Source of the DNA: Flavonifractor sp. An112
GTDB lineage: Bacteria > Bacillota > Clostridia > Oscillospirales > Oscillospiraceae
Length of the DNA: 54,090 nucleotides
Reading direction: 5' to 3'
Assembly (NCBI RefSeq): GCF_002161085.1
Contig: NZ_NFLU01000013.1
Location: forward strand, 1 to 54,090
Below, in pieces: positions 17,880-25,780 of the stretch (position 1 is the stretch's first letter; each line of letters begins with the position of its first letter). Made by a program: the position numbers and the translations under genes. The notes under the pieces are model-generated. The model did not search any database, was not told where the DNA came from, and saw nothing but the letters and a program-made list of their open reading frames with translations.

Positions 17880-17915
17880 AGCGTGGTAAAGTGATAAAGC
17901 AAAGGGCGTGATCCC

Positions 17916-19085
17916 ATGAAATTCAACATCAACACCCCCGAAGGAACCCGGGACCGGCTGTTTGCCGAGTGTCAGGAGCGGCGGCAGGTCCAGGCTAAGC
18001 TAACCCGCCTGTTCCGTCAGCGGGGGTTTCTGGAGGTCTCCACCCCGGAGACCGAGTTCTATGATCTCTTTGCCCGGTCGGGCAGCGCTATTCCCCAGGA
18101 GCGCATGATCAAAGTAGGGGACCCCAGCGGTAAGTTCTGCGTCATGCGGCCCGACTCCACCACCCCCATTGCCCGGGTAGCGGCCACCAAACTGAAGGCG
18201 GTGGCCATGCCTCAGCGTCTGTACTACGATCAGACAGTGTATCGCGCCAACCCCGCCCACAACGGCGGCAGCCGGGAGATTCCCCAGTGCGGGGTGGAGC
18301 TCATCGGTGCAAAAGGGAAGAAGGCGGACGTGGAGATCATTGTTACCGCCATTGATGCCCTGCGGTGCTGCGGAGCCCCCAAGTTCCATGTTGAGCTGGG
18401 TCACGCCGGGTACTTCCGGGAGCTGGCCGGTCGGCTGGAATTGGAGAATTCCGCCGTGGAGGAGATCCGGGCCCTCATCGAGGGCAAGAACTTCGCGGCC
18501 CTGAAGGATTTCCTGGAACCTTACCGGGGCAACCCGGCCTGTGCCGCCCTGGAACAGCTCAGCCGCCTCTTTGGCGGGGTGGAGGTGCTGGGTCAAGCAG
18601 AGAAGCTGGCGGGGAAGACCCCGGCGGTGGACTACCTGTCCGAGCTGTATGACGAGCTGTCCGCCGCGGGCTACGGCCCCTATATCCGCTTCGATCTGGG
18701 CATGGTCCACCAGATCGACTATTACACCGGCGTAGTCTTCCGGGGCTATGTGGAGGGCGCGGGAGACGCCGTCCTCTCCGGCGGTCGGTACGATAACCTG
18801 GTGGGTATCTTTGGCCGGGAGGCCCAGGCCACCGGCTTTGCCGTGGATGTGGACGCGGTGGCCCGCACCCTGCCTGAGATGGTGCTGCCGGTGCTGCGCA
18901 CCGTGGTCCACTATGAGCCGGGCTATCTGGCCCAGGCCCTGGAGGCGGTGGATGGCCGCCCTGCCGGTACCTGTGAGCTGTCCCCCTGCCGGACTTTGGA
19001 GTCCAGCCTGAATCTGGCCCGGGACAAGGGCGCGGAGATGGTGCTGGTTTTGGATAAGGACGGAGAAAGGACGGTGCGGGTATGA
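17916..19085 (+). CDS. hisZ: ATP phosphoribosyltransferase regulatory subunit
   Basis: A 389-residue class II tRNA-synthetase-like protein resembling HisRS but without the C-terminal anticodon-binding module at full length. It starts NTPEGTRDRLF, has the motif-2-like MRPDSTTPIARVAATKL and the motif-3-like LSGGRYDNLVGIFG, as in HisZ. It forms a hetero-octamer with the short HisG encoded next and is needed for its activity and feedback control. The stop overlaps hisG by 4 bp (ATGA). Pairing with a 213-residue HisG confirms HisZ rather than HisS. Confidence 0.95.
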   Translation: MKFNINTPEGTRDRLFAECQERRQVQAKLTRLFRQRGFLEVSTPETEFYDLFARSGSAIPQERMIKVGDPSGKFCVMRPDSTTPIARVAATKLKAVAMPQRLYYDQTVYRANPAHNGGSREIPQCGVELIGAKGKKADVEIIVTAIDALRCCGAPKFHVELGHAGYFRELAGRLELENSAVEEIRALIEGKNFAALKDFLEPYRGNPACAALEQLSRLFGGVEVLGQAEKLAGKTPAVDYLSELYDELSAAGYGPYIRFDLGMVHQIDYYTGVVFRGYVEGAGDAVLSGGRYDNLVGIFGREAQATGFAVDVDAVARTLPEMVLPVLRTVVHYEPGYLAQALEAVDGRPAGTCELSPCRTLESSLNLARDKGAEMVLVLDKDGERTVRV

Positions 19086-19723
19086 GTGAGCGGCTGAAGA
19101 TCGCCATTACCAAGGGGCGGCTGCTGGACAAGAGCATGGAGCTCTTTGAGGGGGCCGGGCTGGATTGCTCCCCCATCAAGGACCCGGGCCGCCGTCTGGT
19201 CCACTGTGTGCCCAACTACCCCCTGGACGCGGTGCTGGCCAAGGCACCCGACGTCATCACCTATGTGGAGCATGGGGTGTGCGACCTGGGCATCGTAGGG
19301 AAGGACACCATCCTGGAGAAGGGAGGCTCCTTCTACGAAGTGCTGGACCTGGGCTTCGGCAAATGCCGGTTCGCCCTGGCCGTCAAGGCGGGGAGCGACT
19401 TCTATGGTACCTACAAGACCCGGCGCATCGCCTCCAAGTACCCGGAGGTGACCCGTGCCTTCTTTGCAGGCAAGGGTATGGACGTGGATATCATCAAGAT
19501 CGAGGGCAGCGTGGAGCTGGCCCCCATTCTGGGCCTGGCCGACGCCATCGTGGATATCGTGGAGACGGGAGCCACTCTGAAGGCCAACGGCCTGGTTCCC
19601 ATCGAGGATGTGGCGCCGGTGTCTGCCCGGCTTATCGTGAATACCGCCAGCATGAAGCTGTACAAGAATCAGATTGAAGACTTTATCGCCCGTTGTGAGG
19701 GAGAATTGGAGAAGCGGACATGA
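19082..19723 (+). CDS. hisG: ATP phosphoribosyltransferase catalytic subunit (short form)
   Basis: 213 residues. It catalyses the first step of histidine synthesis, condensing ATP and PRPP. It shows ITKGRLLDKSMELFEGAG, the central YVEHGVCDLGIVGKDTILE and the PRPP-binding DAIVDIVETGATLKANGL. It lacks the C-terminal ACT-like regulatory domain, so it belongs to the HisG_S class that requires HisZ. It overlaps both neighbours by 4 bp. Confidence 0.97.
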   Translation: MSERLKIAITKGRLLDKSMELFEGAGLDCSPIKDPGRRLVHCVPNYPLDAVLAKAPDVITYVEHGVCDLGIVGKDTILEKGGSFYEVLDLGFGKCRFALAVKAGSDFYGTYKTRRIASKYPEVTRAFFAGKGMDVDIIKIEGSVELAPILGLADAIVDIVETGATLKANGLVPIEDVAPVSARLIVNTASMKLYKNQIEDFIARCEGELEKRT

Positions 19724-20994
19724 TTCAGATCGTAAAAGCAGACGGCGCGGCCGAAAAAGCGGTTATCAGCGCCATGAAGGCCCGAGCGGCCCAGGCAAAC
19801 CAGGCCATTGACGCGGCGGCAGCCGAGATCATGGAGACGGTCCGGGAGAAGGGTTTTGAAGCGGTGCGGGACTATTCTCTCCGCTTTGATAAGGCTGAAC
19901 CCCGTGAGATCTCCCAGGAGGAGCTCCAGGCGGCCTATGACCGCTGCCCGGCGGACCTGATTTCCGCCCTGGAGCGGGCGGCGGCCAACATCAAGGATTA
20001 CAATGAGAAGCTGCTTACCCATACCATGGAGTGGACTTCCCCTGACGGGGGCGTGGTGGGCCGGGTGGTCCGTGGCCTGACCCGGGTGGGAATCTATGTG
20101 CCCGGCGGCACGGCAGCCTATCCCAGCAGTGTGATGATGAATGCGGTGCCTGCCAAGGTGGCCGGGGTGGAGGAGATCGTCATGGTGACGCCCCCCACCG
20201 AGAACCTGAACGACGCGGTGCTGGCTGCCGCCAAGATCGCCGGGGTGGACCGGGTCATCGCCGTAGGCGGCGCCCAGGCGGTGGCGGCTCTGACCTATGG
20301 CGCGGGCTTCATCCCCCGGGTGGATAAGCTGGTAGGCCCCGGCAACGCCTTTGTGGCCTCCGCCAAGCGGCAGGCCTACGGCAAGCTGGACATCGACATG
20401 GTGGCAGGGCCTTCCGAGATATTGATTATCGCAGATGGCAAGGCCAACCCCAAATTTGTAGCCGCCGACCTGCTGAGCCAGGCGGAGCACGACAAGCTGG
20501 CCTCCGCCGTGCTGCTCACCGATTCCATGGAACTGGCCCAGGCGGTGGACGCTGAAATTATCCGCCAGACTGGCTATCTGGACCGTTCTGAGATCATGGA
20601 GTGCTCCCTGCGGGACTTTGGCTGCGCCATCGTGTGCGATAGTCTGGCTGACTGCGTCGCCTTGGCCAACGAGGTAGCCCCGGAGCACTTGGAGATCGTC
20701 ACCGAGGACCCCCGGGCCCTGCTGCCCTCTATCAAGAACGCCGGTGCGGTGTTCCTGGGCGCCTGGTCCCCGGAACCTCTGGGGGACTATCTGGCCGGAC
20801 CCGACCATGTGCTGCCCACCAGCGGTACCGCCCGGTTCTTCTCGCCCCTCAGCGTGGACAGCTTCCTCAAGACTATGAGTGTCATCCAATATGACGAGGC
20901 CAGCTTGGGTCCCATTAAGGAGCAGATCATCACCCTGGCCAATGCGGAGCATCTCACCGCCCACGCCAATTCCATCAGGGTGCGGTTTGAGTAA
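19720..20994 (+). CDS. hisD: histidinol dehydrogenase
   Basis: A 424-residue zinc enzyme that oxidises L-histidinol to histidine in two NAD-dependent steps. It contains VGIYVPGGTAAYPSSVMMNA, the signature around VAGPSEILIIAD, the LSQAEHDKLASAVLLT helix and HVLPTSGTARFFSPLSVD. It overlaps hisG by ATGA and lies 12 nt before hisB. Confidence 0.97.
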   Translation: MIQIVKADGAAEKAVISAMKARAAQANQAIDAAAAEIMETVREKGFEAVRDYSLRFDKAEPREISQEELQAAYDRCPADLISALERAAANIKDYNEKLLTHTMEWTSPDGGVVGRVVRGLTRVGIYVPGGTAAYPSSVMMNAVPAKVAGVEEIVMVTPPTENLNDAVLAAAKIAGVDRVIAVGGAQAVAALTYGAGFIPRVDKLVGPGNAFVASAKRQAYGKLDIDMVAGPSEILIIADGKANPKFVAADLLSQAEHDKLASAVLLTDSMELAQAVDAEIIRQTGYLDRSEIMECSLRDFGCAIVCDSLADCVALANEVAPEHLEIVTEDPRALLPSIKNAGAVFLGAWSPEPLGDYLAGPDHVLPTSGTARFFSPLSVDSFLKTMSVIQYDEASLGPIKEQIITLANAEHLTAHANSIRVRFE

Positions 20995-21006
20995 AGGAGA
21001 ATGACC

Positions 21007-21582
21007 ATGAGAACAGCCCAACTGACCCGCACCACCAAGGAGACCGATATCCGTCTAACCCTCTCTCTGGAGGGAGGAGGGGTGGACGTCCACACCGGCA
21101 TCGGCTTTTTCGATCATATGCTGACGGCTTTCGCCTTCTATGGTGGGCTGGGCCTGGAACTCTATGTCCAGGGCGATCTGGAGGTGGACGGGCACCACAC
21201 CGTGGAGGATGTAGGCATCGTGCTGGGCCAGGCTATGAAGGAGGCATTGGGGGACCGGAAGGGCATCCGACGGTTTGCCTCTGCCTTCATCCCCATGGAT
21301 GAGGCCCTGTGCTTCACCGCCCTGGATTTCTCCAACCGGCCCTTTCTGGTGTTTGACGCCGAGATGCCTCAACCCATGATCGGGGCCTATGACTCCTGTC
21401 TTACCGAGGAGTTTATGAGGGCCTTCGCGGTGAACAGTGGATTAACTTTACATATGAAGTGCTACTACGGAAAGAACGCCCACCACATTACTGAGGCCCT
21501 GTTCAAGTCCCTGGGTGTGGCGGTCAAGGAGGCCGTGCAGATTACCGGTACCGGGGTCACCTCCACCAAGGGGGTGCTGTGA
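21007..21582 (+). CDS. hisB: imidazoleglycerol-phosphate dehydratase
   Basis: A 191-residue manganese enzyme of histidine synthesis with the twin His-rich motifs DGHHTVEDVG and HHITEALFKSLG plus GIGFFDHML. It is the stand-alone dehydratase without a fused histidinol-phosphatase domain. ATG 21007 sits 7 nt after AAGGAG; ATG 21001 is too close to it. The stop overlaps the hisH start. Confidence 0.97.
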   Translation: MRTAQLTRTTKETDIRLTLSLEGGGVDVHTGIGFFDHMLTAFAFYGGLGLELYVQGDLEVDGHHTVEDVGIVLGQAMKEALGDRKGIRRFASAFIPMDEALCFTALDFSNRPFLVFDAEMPQPMIGAYDSCLTEEFMRAFAVNSGLTLHMKCYYGKNAHHITEALFKSLGVAVKEAVQITGTGVTSTKGVL

Positions 21583-22190
21583 TGGGTTATACCGCTATCG
21601 TGGATTACGGCGTGGGTAATTTGAAGAGCGTAACTAACGCCATGGACTACCTGGGCCTGAAAACCTGTATCACCAGCAATCCAAAGGAGCTGGAGCTGGC
21701 CGACGCCATCATCCTGCCTGGTGTGGGAGCCTTCCCCGACGCGGCGGATAAGCTGCGGGGGACCGGTCTGGACCAGGTGCTGGTGGCCCAGGCAGAACGC
21801 AAACCCATCCTGGGCATTTGCCTGGGAATGCAGCTGCTCTTCGACCGGGGTGAAGAGGTGCGGGAGTGTAAAGGACTTGGACTTGTACCTGGCTGTGTCC
21901 GTAAGATTGAGACCAATCTTAAGCTGCCCCACATCGGCTGGAACAGCCTGAGCTACCCCAACCCGTCTCCGCTGTTTGCTGGGGTGGAGGAGGGTAGCTA
22001 CGTCTACTTTGTCCACTCCTTCTGTGGCGTGGCCGCTGACCCGGCCACCGTTATCGCCCAGACCGACTACGGTATCCCGGTGGTGGCGGCGGTGCAGAAG
22101 GGCAACGTGTACGGCTGCCAGTTCCACCCGGAGAAGAGCGGCGAGGTGGGCTTGCAGATTCTGAAAAACTTCGGAGGGCTGAACAGATGA
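21582..22190 (+). CDS. hisH: imidazole glycerol phosphate synthase, glutaminase subunit
   Basis: A 202-residue class I glutamine amidotransferase. The nucleophile Cys sits in LGICLGMQLLFD and the catalytic His/Glu in FHPEKSGEVG. It supplies ammonia to HisF. The start shares bases with the hisB stop (TGATG), and the stop overlaps hisA by ATGA. Confidence 0.97.
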   Translation: MGYTAIVDYGVGNLKSVTNAMDYLGLKTCITSNPKELELADAIILPGVGAFPDAADKLRGTGLDQVLVAQAERKPILGICLGMQLLFDRGEEVRECKGLGLVPGCVRKIETNLKLPHIGWNSLSYPNPSPLFAGVEEGSYVYFVHSFCGVAADPATVIAQTDYGIPVVAAVQKGNVYGCQFHPEKSGEVGLQILKNFGGLNR

Positions 22191-22909
22191 TCTTATTTCC
22201 CGCCATTGACTTGAAAGATGGTAAGGCTGTCCGCCTTTACAAAGGAGATTTCGCAACGGCTCACCAGGTGGCGGATGATCCGCTGGCGACTGCAAAGGCC
22301 TTTTATGACGCCGGGGCCCGCCATATCCATATGGTGGACCTGGACGGAGCCCGCAGTGGAGCCCGGCAGAACGGCGCCATCGTGCAGGCGGTGGCCCAGA
22401 ACTCTGGCCTGGAGGTGGAGCTGGGGGGCGGTATCCGCTCTATGGCCGACCTGGAGGAGGTCTTTGCCCTGGGAGTTTGGCGGTGCGTGATCGGCTCCGC
22501 CGCCGTCAGCCATCCGGAGTTTGTAAAAGAGGCGGTTGCCAAGTATGGCGAGCGCATTGCCGTGGGCATTGATGCTATGGACGGCATCGTCAAGACCGCC
22601 GGATGGGAGCAGTCCTCCGGCCTCAACTACCTGGACTTCGCCAAGTCCATGGAGGCGATAGGTGTAAGGACGATTATCTTTACAGATATCGCCACCGACG
22701 GGATGTTGTCCGGCCCTTCTTTTGACCGGCTGGCTGCGCTGCAAGCGGCGGTAAGCTGTCAGATCGTGGCCTCCGGCGGGGTATCCTCCAACGGAGACCT
22801 GTCCAAGCTGAACGGCATGGAGTTGTACGGAGCCATCATCGGCAAGGCCTACTACGCCGGAACGGTGGACCTGGCACAAGCGGTAAAGGAGGCGGGGGAG
22901 CAGTGTTAG
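22187..22909 (+). CDS. hisA: ProFAR isomerase
   Basis: A 240-residue TIM barrel that isomerises the aminoaldose intermediate to the aminoketose. The catalytic Asp lies in [16 protein letters not shown] and phosphate-binding turns in GGGIRSM and [11 protein letters not shown]. It overlaps hisH by 4 bp and hisF by 7 bp. Confidence 0.97.
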   Translation: MILFPAIDLKDGKAVRLYKGDFATAHQVADDPLATAKAFYDAGARHIHMVDLDGARSGARQNGAIVQAVAQNSGLEVELGGGIRSMADLEEVFALGVWRCVIGSAAVSHPEFVKEAVAKYGERIAVGIDAMDGIVKTAGWEQSSGLNYLDFAKSMEAIGVRTIIFTDIATDGMLSGPSFDRLAALQAAVSCQIVASGGVSSNGDLSKLNGMELYGAIIGKAYYAGTVDLAQAVKEAGEQC

Positions 22910-23658
22910 CCAAACGAATCATTCCCTGCCTGGATGTGCGGGACGGCCGTGTGGTGAAGGGGGTCAACTTCGTCAATATCCGAGACGCCGGCGACCCGGT
23001 GGAGCTGGCCAAATACTATTCCGATCAGGGAGCTGATGAGATCGTCTTTCTTGACATCACCGCCACCAGTGATGCCCGGGATACCGTGGCCGACGTGGTA
23101 GAACGCACCGCCGCTCAGGTCTTTGTCCCACTAACCGTGGGGGGTGGCATCCGTACTCTGGAGGACTTCCAGCGGCTGCTGCGGGCAGGGGCGGACAAGA
23201 TCTCTGTCAACTCCGCCGCCGTGGCCCGGCCTGAACTGATTTCCGAAGCGGCGGAGCGGTTCGGTTCCCAGTGCGTGGTGCTGGCGGTGGACGCCCGGTC
23301 CCGGGGAGACGGCACCTGGGAGGTGGTGGTGGCCGGAGGCCGCAAGCCCACCGGCATGGACCTCATCGAATGGGTGAAGAAGGGCGAGGCCCTGGGAGCG
23401 GGAGAGATTTTGCTCACCTCCATGGACGCAGATGGAACCAAGGCTGGTTTTGATCTGGCCATGACAAAAGCGGTCACCAATGCGGTATCCATCCCCGTCA
23501 TTGCCTCCGGTGGCTGCGGTAGCCTGGCCCATTTTGCGGAGGTATTTGAAGAGACCGGGTGCGACGCGGCCCTGGCAGCCTCTTTATTCCATTTTGGGGA
23601 GTTGACAGTGCCCCAGGTAAAGGAGTATCTTGAAACCAGACAGATCCCGGTGCGATAA
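22903..23658 (+). CDS. hisF: imidazole glycerol phosphate synthase, cyclase subunit
   Basis: A 251-residue TIM barrel that joins with HisH to make imidazole glycerol phosphate and AICAR. It shows [31 protein letters not shown] and the second catalytic Asp in AVDAR. It starts at GTG 22903 inside the hisA gene, so translation is probably coupled. Confidence 0.97.
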   Translation: MLAKRIIPCLDVRDGRVVKGVNFVNIRDAGDPVELAKYYSDQGADEIVFLDITATSDARDTVADVVERTAAQVFVPLTVGGGIRTLEDFQRLLRAGADKISVNSAAVARPELISEAAERFGSQCVVLAVDARSRGDGTWEVVVAGGRKPTGMDLIEWVKKGEALGAGEILLTSMDADGTKAGFDLAMTKAVTNAVSIPVIASGGCGSLAHFAEVFEETGCDAALAASLFHFGELTVPQVKEYLETRQIPVR

Positions 23659-23680
23659 CTCACACAAGGGGGAAGATGGT

Positions 23681-23923
23681 ATGCTGGATAATATTTTTGA
23701 TCTGGTGTCCGATCTGATCGGAGAAAACAATGTCAATCAGTTGACTGGAAAGCGATTGCCGGGCGGGAACCAGATGCGGAAACCGGTCAAACAAAGACCG
23801 GCCACCAGCCGACCGGCGTCTCGCACATCGGCGGGGCAGACCAAGCTGACCGCCCGCCGGGACCGGCGGGGAGGAGAAGATCCCTGGGACTGGAAAGAGG
23901 AGAAGCCGCCCTGGGAGTTTTGA
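23681..23923 (+). CDS. uncharacterised small protein in the his operon
   Basis: 80 residues with no family I recognise. The first 20 residues (MLDNIFDLVSDLIGENNVNQ) could form an amphipathic helix. The middle is basic and rich in Arg, Pro, Thr and Ser and is probably unstructured. The end is aromatic and acidic (DPWDWKEEKPPWEF). A clear AAGGGGGAAG precedes the ATG, and it lies 22 nt after hisF and 9 nt before hisI, so it is co-transcribed with the histidine genes. Whether it acts in the pathway is unknown. Confidence 0.7.
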   Translation: MLDNIFDLVSDLIGENNVNQLTGKRLPGGNQMRKPVKQRPATSRPASRTSAGQTKLTARRDRRGGEDPWDWKEEKPPWEF

Positions 23924-23932
23924 GGTGATAGT

Positions 23933-24262
23933 ATGCTGGATCTGGACCTTTTGTTTCAGAAATCCGATTTGATCCCCGTCATCATCCAGGACGCGGATAC
24001 CAAAGATATTTTGATGCTGGGCTTTACCAACAAAGAGGCGGTAGAGTTGACCTTAAAGACCAAAACCGCGTGGTTCTGGTCCCGCAGCCGCCAGAAACTG
24101 TGGAACAAGGGCGAGAGTTCGGGCCACTTCCTCCATGTGAAGAAGATGGTTACCGACTGTGACACCGACACCCTGCTCTATCTCTGCACCCCGGAGGGCC
24201 CCACCTGCCATACCGGAGCACGCAGCTGCTTTTTTAACACGATTTGGGAGGAAACACCATGA
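23933..24262 (+). CDS. hisI: phosphoribosyl-AMP cyclohydrolase
   Basis: A 109-residue zinc and magnesium enzyme opening the purine ring of PR-AMP. It contains WFWSRSRQKLWNKGESSG, the Asp triad CDTDTLLY and Cys ligands in the C-terminal part (GPTCHTGARSCF). It is stand-alone rather than fused to HisE. GAGGTGATAGT precedes the start; the stop overlaps hisE by ATGA. Confidence 0.97.
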   Translation: MLDLDLLFQKSDLIPVIIQDADTKDILMLGFTNKEAVELTLKTKTAWFWSRSRQKLWNKGESSGHFLHVKKMVTDCDTDTLLYLCTPEGPTCHTGARSCFFNTIWEETP

Positions 24263-24588
24263 GCGATACCATTTTACAGGACCTGTACCAGGTGGTGCTG
24301 GGCCGCAAGAGCGATCCCCAGGAGGGGTCCTACACCTGCTACCTGTTTGATAAGGGCCTGGACAAAATTCTGAAGAAGGTGGGGGAGGAGTGCTCCGAGA
24401 CCATCATCGCTGCCAAGAACGGCAAGCAGGAGGAGACGGTGGGGGAGATCTCCGACCTCATCTACCACCTGATGGTGATGATGGCCGACCAGAACATCCC
24501 CCTGGATGCGGTGCTGGCCGAATTGGAGCGCCGCAGCCATAAGATCGGCAATCTGAAACAGATGAAGACAGTGGACCACGAGACCTGA
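24259..24588 (+). CDS. hisE: phosphoribosyl-ATP pyrophosphatase
   Basis: 109 residues with the all-helical MazG-like fold. Acidic metal-binding residues are in VGEECSETIIAAKNG and ETVGEISDLIYHLMVMM. It removes pyrophosphate from PR-ATP before HisI acts. It is the last gene of the operon; hisC and a histidinol-phosphate phosphatase are absent and must be encoded elsewhere. Confidence 0.97.
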   Translation: MSDTILQDLYQVVLGRKSDPQEGSYTCYLFDKGLDKILKKVGEECSETIIAAKNGKQEETVGEISDLIYHLMVMMADQNIPLDAVLAELERRSHKIGNLKQMKTVDHET

Positions 24589-24606
24589 TAAGATGTAATG
24601 ATTACA

Positions 24607-24645
24607 AAACCGGGTCCTGCCGCCATGGACGGCAGGACCCGGTTT
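24607..24645. terminator. bidirectional terminator between hisE and the XRE gene
   Basis: A perfect 16-bp stem (AAACCGGGTCCTGCCG, 24607-24622, with 24630-24645) has short T tracts on both strands. It closes the his operon on + and the convergent regulator gene on -. Confidence 0.85.
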
Positions 24646-24646
24646 C

Positions 24647-24871
24647 TTATTTTGCGCGTTCGTAAGGGCTGCTGATGTTGGTGCGGCCCAGAATATAGTC
24701 GGTGGAGGTGTGATAGAAGTCGGCCAGCGCCATCAAATGAACCACCGGGATAGTCTGAAAACCACGCTCATAGCGGGAGTACACTGTCTGGCTGATGCCC
24801 AGCACCTCGGCAATATCCTTTTGATACAAATCCCTGTCCTCCCGCAGATCACGCAGCCGCTGAAAATACAT
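24647..24871 (-). CDS. XRE-family transcriptional regulator
   Basis: A 74-residue protein that is almost entirely one helix-turn-helix domain (DIAEVLGISQTVYSRYERGF, then ALADFYHTSTDYILGRT). Such short Cro/CI-like proteins usually repress their own gene and a neighbour. The divergent small gene at 24976 shares a control region holding two AGTACTTAT-type palindromes. The start has AAGGAGG at a good distance. Confidence 0.88.
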   Translation of the reverse strand: MYFQRLRDLREDRDLYQKDIAEVLGISQTVYSRYERGFQTIPVVHLMALADFYHTSTDYILGRTNISSPYERAK

Positions 24872-24884
24872 TGCTCTGCCTCCT

Positions 24885-24962
24885 TGTAATAGTACTTATG
24901 AATACTATTGACAATACAACAGGTTCTCATTAGAATGTTTGATACAGTACTTATAAGTACTA
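24885..24962. promoter_or_regulatory. divergent promoters with two palindromic operators
   Basis: On +, TTGACA (24908-24913) and TAGAAT (24931-24936) are 17 bp apart. On -, TTGTCA (24914-24909) and TATTAC (24890-24885) are 17 bp apart, so the -35 boxes overlap. One inverted repeat with AATAGTA/ATACTATT arms (24888-24909) covers the - strand promoter and the shared -35 region. A perfect palindrome, AGTACTTATAAGTACT (24947-24962), lies downstream of the + strand -10. Both share AGTACTTAT and are likely sites for the XRE protein. Confidence 0.75.
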
Positions 24963-24975
24963 AAAGGAGGACGTG

Positions 24976-25224
24976 ATGGAACTATATCAGGAAATATTGG
25001 CTCACATCCTACAGAATACGACCGTGTGCATATCCTTTCCAGAGCTAAAATGTGACATTAGTGCACTGGTAGAACAGGAGTGTTATCAGGCCTTACAAAA
25101 AATCCAGGCGATCCTGAGGGACGATCGCCTGGATGATGCGGAGTGTTTTCAAAAAATTGAAGAAATCGTGTGTGTAATTGAGAATTTAGGCGGTGGTTGT
25201 GGAACCAGACACGATTTTGGATAA
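24976..25224 (+). CDS. uncharacterised small protein divergent from the XRE gene
   Basis: 82 residues, acidic and mostly helical, with three Cys in the first half and a C-terminal DDAECFQKIEEIVCVIENLG. I recognise no defined family. A strong AAAGGAGG precedes ATG 24976. The promoter with two palindromes suggests control by the divergent XRE regulator. It has no membrane segment or signal peptide. It could be a small partner or effector of that regulator, which is inference only. Confidence 0.7.
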   Translation: MELYQEILAHILQNTTVCISFPELKCDISALVEQECYQALQKIQAILRDDRLDDAECFQKIEEIVCVIENLGGGCGTRHDFG

Positions 25225-25246
25225 AAGGTGCGATATTAGCTCTCCT

Positions 25247-25780
25247 TTATTTTTGCCCGTAGGTAACGAACAGAGTATACAGCCGGCTGATGGTATTCCA
25301 GCTGTCCTGATCCAGTACGCCGGTCTGGGGCCGGCCGTCCAGTTGCTGGACCCAGCGGATATTATGCTGAGTGGCGGTATCGTTCTGGCCGGTGACCGGA
25401 GCAGACTGGATGCCGTTCAGCAGCCGGGCCAGGGCTCGGAACATGGACTGAACCAGATAGAGATGGACGCTGTCCTGGTCAGGCTTTACAGTGAAATCTC
25501 CCTGGGGGTAGCCCCGGAAGGGGAGCGGACCGTTCAGCCGGGCCTTGGCTTGGAGGTAGAGGGCGGCAATGGCGTCCCAGGTGGCCTGGTCCACCCGACC
25601 GGTCACCGGCGGGAAAAATTCCCGCTGAAAGAGCATAACGGCCTCCAGAGTGCGCTCCCCAAAGACCCCATCTGGAGTGAGCCGCGGCAGAAAGTCGTAG
25701 AGGAAGGACAGCTCCCGCAGCATGGTTTGCAGGCTGCGGACCGGTTGGCCGATCAGGCGGATCTCTTGAGGCACAATCAT
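25247..25780 (-). CDS. protein with two peptidoglycan-binding domains
   Basis: 177 residues consisting of two peptidoglycan-binding (PG_binding_1) repeats. The first shows RLTPDGVFGERTLEAVMLFQ and the second NDTATQHNIRWVQQLDGRPQ with TGVLDQDSWNTI. There is no signal peptide and no catalytic domain. It is the last gene of a three-gene operon and overlaps the upstream gene by ATGA. The larger upstream protein has the same repeats, so both probably bind cortex or cell-wall peptidoglycan. Confidence 0.85.
   Translation of the reverse strand: MIVPQEIRLIGQPVRSLQTMLRELSFLYDFLPRLTPDGVFGERTLEAVMLFQREFFPPVTGRVDQATWDAIAALYLQAKARLNGPLPFRGYPQGDFTVKPDQDSVHLYLVQSMFRALARLLNGIQSAPVTGQNDTATQHNIRWVQQLDGRPQTGVLDQDSWNTISRLYTLFVTYGQK

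Noticed and set aside
17797..17915. Possible T-box or attenuator before the his operon
   Set aside because: Promoter to start codon leaves only about 30 nt of leader; the hairpin present belongs to the ferritin terminator.
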